Assembly (NCBI RefSeq): GCF_037975245.1
Contig: NC_092562.1
Span: 17,497,521-17,561,520 of the forward strand
Reading direction: 5' to 3'
DNA length: 64,000 nt
Source: Apostichopus japonicus
Lineage: Eukaryota > Echinodermata > Holothuroidea > Aspidochirotida > Stichopodidae
Shown here: positions 60,621 through 64,000 of the stretch, piece by piece
How the letters are laid out: every line of letters starts with the position of its first letter
Numbering within the stretch: position 1 is the first letter of the stretch
The notes under the pieces: model-generated
The model's input: only the letters and a program-made list of their open reading frames with translations
The model's database searches: none
Told to the model about the DNA's origin: nothing
Program-made: the position numbers and the translations under genes

Positions 60621-60899
60621 CCAATCATTTATATCTATTTCTTTGAGTAGAGGGATGTTTTTGTTGAGACATCCTTAGAAGTTGGGGATAAAGCTGCATT
60701 ACAGATAATTGTACGGTCTATTTTGTGTTGGAATCTGTTATCGTATGGAGGGCCATCTAAGATATTGAATATAGTTTTCAAGTATAATTCACTAAGCTTT
60801 ATTTGGTCTTAATTTTTGTGATGAGGTTACCTACTTTATATCTAAGGCATTCGTCTGTATTACCTGTGTTTGGGTTGTTATGGGTTTATGATATTTTTT

Positions 60900-61963
60900 T
60901 AATTTTTCCAAAAGTGTTTTGGGTTTTTGTCATTAATGATTGAATCGCATTTGTTTTGGATTCGGTTTTGGTCGACCGCCGATATTTGTCTATTTATTTG
61001 TTTTTTAGGTTGGTTAATTTAGGTTTTTAGAGTTGGATCTGGGGAGATCATATAGGTTCTATGTAGGCGACGTCTGAGTTATTTAGTGTAAGAATATTCC
61101 TATTTAGTTTTGGATTTCTGTTTTGTTTTTAATGGGCAGTGTTGTTTGAAGGTATTAAAGATATGTTGGGCAATGCTGTCACAATATATGCCAATGTAAT
61201 TTAGCTTGTTGTTGTGGTAATTGGCAATAGTGTTGTTTGTTATGATCCCTTTTTAAATGTCCAGTCTGTTTGATTGTAATTATACGTTCATTCGTTATTT
61301 TGGATGCGACTGAGGTTTATGTCTAGCTCAAAAAGGAGTGGAAAATGGTCACTGATTAGGTCATCTTCTAGGATTTGAATCGAATGAATTTTAGTTGCAA
61401 GGTGGTTTGAGGTTATGGCGTAGTCAAGTAGTTCAGTATTATTGTTTATTGGGTTTATCCTAGTTTTGGTATTTTGGTTAATTATTGTTAAGTTGTGTTT
61501 ATCACATATTTCTAAGAGGGATATGCCTTTTTCAGATATTTTGGTGCTACCAAAAATGATGTGGTGGGCATTTAAATCTCCTAGTAGTATTGTATTTTTA
61601 TTACAACTTTTTTTGATTGTGGATATGGGCTCCTTTGGGGACTATAATAGCTAATAATGTGGAGAGGTTTATTGTCTCTTTCGAGTACAATTTCAATTGT
61701 TTGGGTTTGTTTGGGAGGAGGGTGGCTTTGAGGTTGTTTTTTTCAGCAATAAGTACTCCTCCCATAGAGCGAGAGATATCGTGTCTGAAAGTTTGGTAAC
61801 CAGGGATGCTAAGGTGGGAATTTTTATTTAGTTTAGTTTCGTTTAACGAAATGATATCCGGGGAGTGGTTGGCGAATATAGTAAGTAGGAGGCTTAATTT
61901 TGGAAGGATACTGTTGATGTTTAGGTGGAGGAACTTGACCGAAGGAGGGAGTGTGCTTGTCAT
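60900..61963 (-). pseudogene. LINE endonuclease domain (APE type), broken
   Basis: Begins MTSTLPPSVKFLHLNINSIL, continues PDIISLNETKLNKN and GGVLIAEKNNL. LNINS and the catalytic NETKL are the APE-type endonuclease start and Glu motif. The frame is lost near 61600 and continues in pieces. Confidence 0.8.
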
Positions 61964-61999
61964 GTAGGTGATTGAGGAGGGCTAAATATTGAAAGATGG

Positions 62000-63109
62000 T
62001 GGAGACGTTCCATAATTACAGTTTCTGGGATATTTAAGTTTAGTGCTAACACGGTGGCGTAACTGGCAAGGTCGTCAGATTTAATATTAATGTTGGCTTT
62101 TTGGAAGGTGTATTGTACTAATTCAATTACAAAGGTTGCGGTATTAAGTTTTTTTTTCAGTGACGATTTTATTTCTTATTTCAATTTTAGGGGTAAAATT
62201 GGTTACATTCGCGTAGGTTCTTCGTTCTTGTTGTTTGTTATTATTTTCAGTTTTAGCTTCTTTAAATTTTGGGCATCCTTTGTAAAGGGCGACATGAGTC
62301 CCTGAGCAATTGGCACATTTTGGGTTTTCTTTTGGTTTGGGACAGTCTTTAACTCTGTGGTTTTCGTCACATCTGAGACATCTGGTTTGATTTTTGCAAG
62401 TATGGTGGGTGTGTCCAAAGAGTTGACATTTGAAACATTGAGGGATTTGGGGGGTTCGTGGTATTCTTCTGTTTTGTGTTTAGAGTATCCTAAGTAGAAA
62501 CCATGTTTGATTAGGGATTGTTGAGGCTCTTGTTCTTCAAACGTCATTTTTACTTTCCAAGTTGTATTGTTTGTGGCATGACTAATGAGTCTTTTAGTTT
62601 GTATTGGGGTGTATTCTTGGTCTTTGAGTTCTTGTTCAATATCTTTGATTTGAATTTCAGGGTTTATGCCACAGGCTACTACGGAGAAGTTTCTTTGTCA
62701 TACCTTTTGGGGGATTCTTGGTTTGGGGTTGCCTAGTTTAGTCTTTTGAGTCCATGGTTTCAGGAGGATATTTGCAGATTTAGGGTCATGGGGGTGATAA
62801 GGATGTCGTTACTACGAAGACGGTTTATATTTGAGATCATGGCATTTGGTTTTTCTTCATTGATTAGTTTAGCAAGTGTTTATTGGATTTTTTGATAGTT
62901 CTGGTAAGATTCCTGATACAATGATTGTTTGAGCGGACTTTTTGGTGGTTGGTTTGGAGTTAGGAGATGGGTTTATTTCAACGTAGATTGGACGTTGTCT
63001 TTTTCTGCTATTTTTGTACTGGGATCCAGTCATTAATGTCTACGTCAAAATCAGAGAGGTTTAGGTTTTCGACTAGGGGGGCGGTTATAGGTGGGTAAGG
63101 GGTTGTCAT
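62000..63109 (-). pseudogene. LINE ORF1 (gag-like, CCHC knuckles), frameshifted
   Basis: Starts MTTPYPPITAPLVENLNLSD, then meets a stop; the frame changes give KRQRPIYVEINPSPNSKPTT. At about 62280-62430 one frame reads three zinc-knuckle units: CFKCQLFGHTHHTC, CLRCDENHRVKDC and CANCSGTHVALYKGC. These are the nucleic-acid-binding knuckles of Jockey-type ORF1 proteins. Several frameshifts. Confidence 0.8.
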
Positions 63110-63419
63110 ATTGGCAAAACAGCCCCTCCCTACGGGTTTTAAATGGCTTCTATACAATGAAATTGATCATAAACTTCACTTACCAGAAAGAATTAGTCTC
63201 CAGCCTAAGACGGCGGACGGAAAGAATAGGAACTCCTTTTGAAGAGACACACTATGAATTGAAAGTGTACTCGGCAGCGTTGTGTTGGTATCCAAGGACG
63301 CGTACGTTTTGTAAATGGCGAGTAAGTCATAGAGTGAAGGATGATGGGGTGACGCTATGTCAAAAAGCTAACTGTTGACCAACATAATCCACAGAACCCT
63401 AAGAAAAGGAGAGGAATGC

Positions 63420-64000
63420 AAAAGAACTTAGCCAGTTTTCTTCAAAGTAAGTCTCGTACATTTAGCACAAAACATTAAACACTAATTAGCAACTAATTCC
63501 AACAAATTTTAGGCTGTGATTGAAACTTTACTGGTGGAAACATAATTAAATATATATTACATTTTTATGAACCTTTCTTTCTTATGACTAACCTTGACTG
63601 TATATTGCAGCTTTCCAGCTTAGCTGGTGTTTTTCCACCAAATCAGCTCATCTTTGAGTTTTCTGATCTTGACAACAATCAACTGTCTTTTTAATTCACC
63701 ACAACCCAGACCACACTAATTGGCAACTCTTTCCAACAATCTAAGGCAACAATCATCAATTTAACACAACCAATACTAATTACAAAATGATTCCAACAAA
63801 CTAAGGCACAGGGTCTCATTAATTTAGCACAAAACATACCACACTAGTTAGCAAATCATAACAATAAACTAAGGCAAAACTTATAAATTTAATACAAACA
63901 CACCACACTAACTACCAACAAATTATCACAGTACTCCTCTTCAATTTAGCACAAACAGACCACACTAATTAGCTACTCATTCCACCAAACTAAGGCACAA
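63420..64000. repeat. Degenerate ~60-70-bp tandem repeat
   Basis: Units carry AATTTAGCACAAA, CCACACTAATTAGC, CATTCCA and AACTAAGGCA. Recognisable starts of the CCACACTA block fall near 63711, 63838, 63904 and 63960. It runs off the right edge. Confidence 0.7.

Larger units (their letters stand above)
58800..63300 (-). mobile_element. Jockey-like LINE, nearly full length, decayed
   Basis: Read on the - strand: a 5' region, ORF1 from ATG at 63109, an endonuclease from ATG at 61963, reverse transcriptase to about 59600, then a 3' UTR ending near an (AAC)n-like tail at 58800-58830. Its order and motifs (CCHC knuckles, APE-type endonuclease, non-LTR reverse transcriptase) fit the Jockey group. 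Frameshifts and stops throughout make it inactive. It lies upstream of the SRP68 3' exons, probably within an SRP68 intron. The 5' limit is approximate. Confidence 0.85.

Noticed and set aside
63091-63378. 95-codon + strand frame at the right end
   Set aside because: It overlaps the 5' region of the - strand LINE and shows no recognisable protein.

Overview
The window is animal nuclear DNA. It has spliced genes with GT-AG introns, non-LTR and Penelope-like retroelements, a tRNA-derived SINE, many small terminal-inverted-repeat (TIR) elements and long microsatellites. Sequence texture and the two recognisable proteins fit a marine invertebrate, probably a deuterostome such as an echinoderm, but that assignment is inference and of low confidence. 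There are no rRNA genes, no prokaryotic operons and no CRISPR array.

Two host genes are supported. A complete 12-exon gene on the + strand (CDS 9795-22900) encodes a 461-residue mitochondrial 3-oxoacyl-ACP synthase (OXSM). I assembled it exon by exon; every splice phase agrees, and the Cys-His-His active site is intact. The last two coding exons of SRP68 lie on the - strand (58490-58568 and 57000-57298); the rest of that gene is beyond the right edge. A further exon-like open frame of unknown identity (26284-26678) is broken by one in-frame TAA and runs into an (AT)n tract.

Layout. 1-1306: eight 165-bp tRNA-like tandem units. 1863-2723: TIR element with a 9-bp target duplication. 3-9 kb: non-coding DNA with small TIR elements. 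9.8-22.9 kb: OXSM, whose introns hold a CR1-like LINE, a second LINE family, a Penelope-like GIY-YIG fragment and a SINE with a (TACA)n tail. 23.5-25.3 kb: two more CR1-like copies. 26-36 kb: mostly empty, with one broken frame, microsatellites and a 0.68-kb tandem duplication. 36.2-40.5 kb: a cluster of hAT-like and 9-bp-TSD elements. 44.3-47.6 kb: a TIR element and a fold-back element built from about 35 CTTAAG palindromes. 49-52.5 kb: LINE, Penelope-like and inverted-repeat debris. 52.5-55.5 kb: thirteen 161-bp Pol III-like units and two other tRNA-like sequences. 57.0-58.6 kb: SRP68 3' exons. 58.8-63.3 kb: a nearly full-length but decayed Jockey-like LINE on the - strand. 63.4-64 kb: degenerate tandem repeats.

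The observations I think most deserve a second look are: (1) two MITE copies whose target-site duplications are swapped in a way that fits integration of a DNA circle by homologous recombination (37011-39462); (2) the fold-back palindrome element whose motif resembles NK-class homeodomain sites (46343-47570); (3) the 13-unit array with A box, B box and T-run terminator in every unit (52849-54900); (4) two unrelated 0.86-kb elements with 9-bp target duplications and tandem-repeat cores; (5) a hammerhead-like fold at the 3' end of the Penelope-like fragment (18449-18487); and (6) a short coding-like block followed by a long hairpin, present twice (48790-48960 and 51401-51573).
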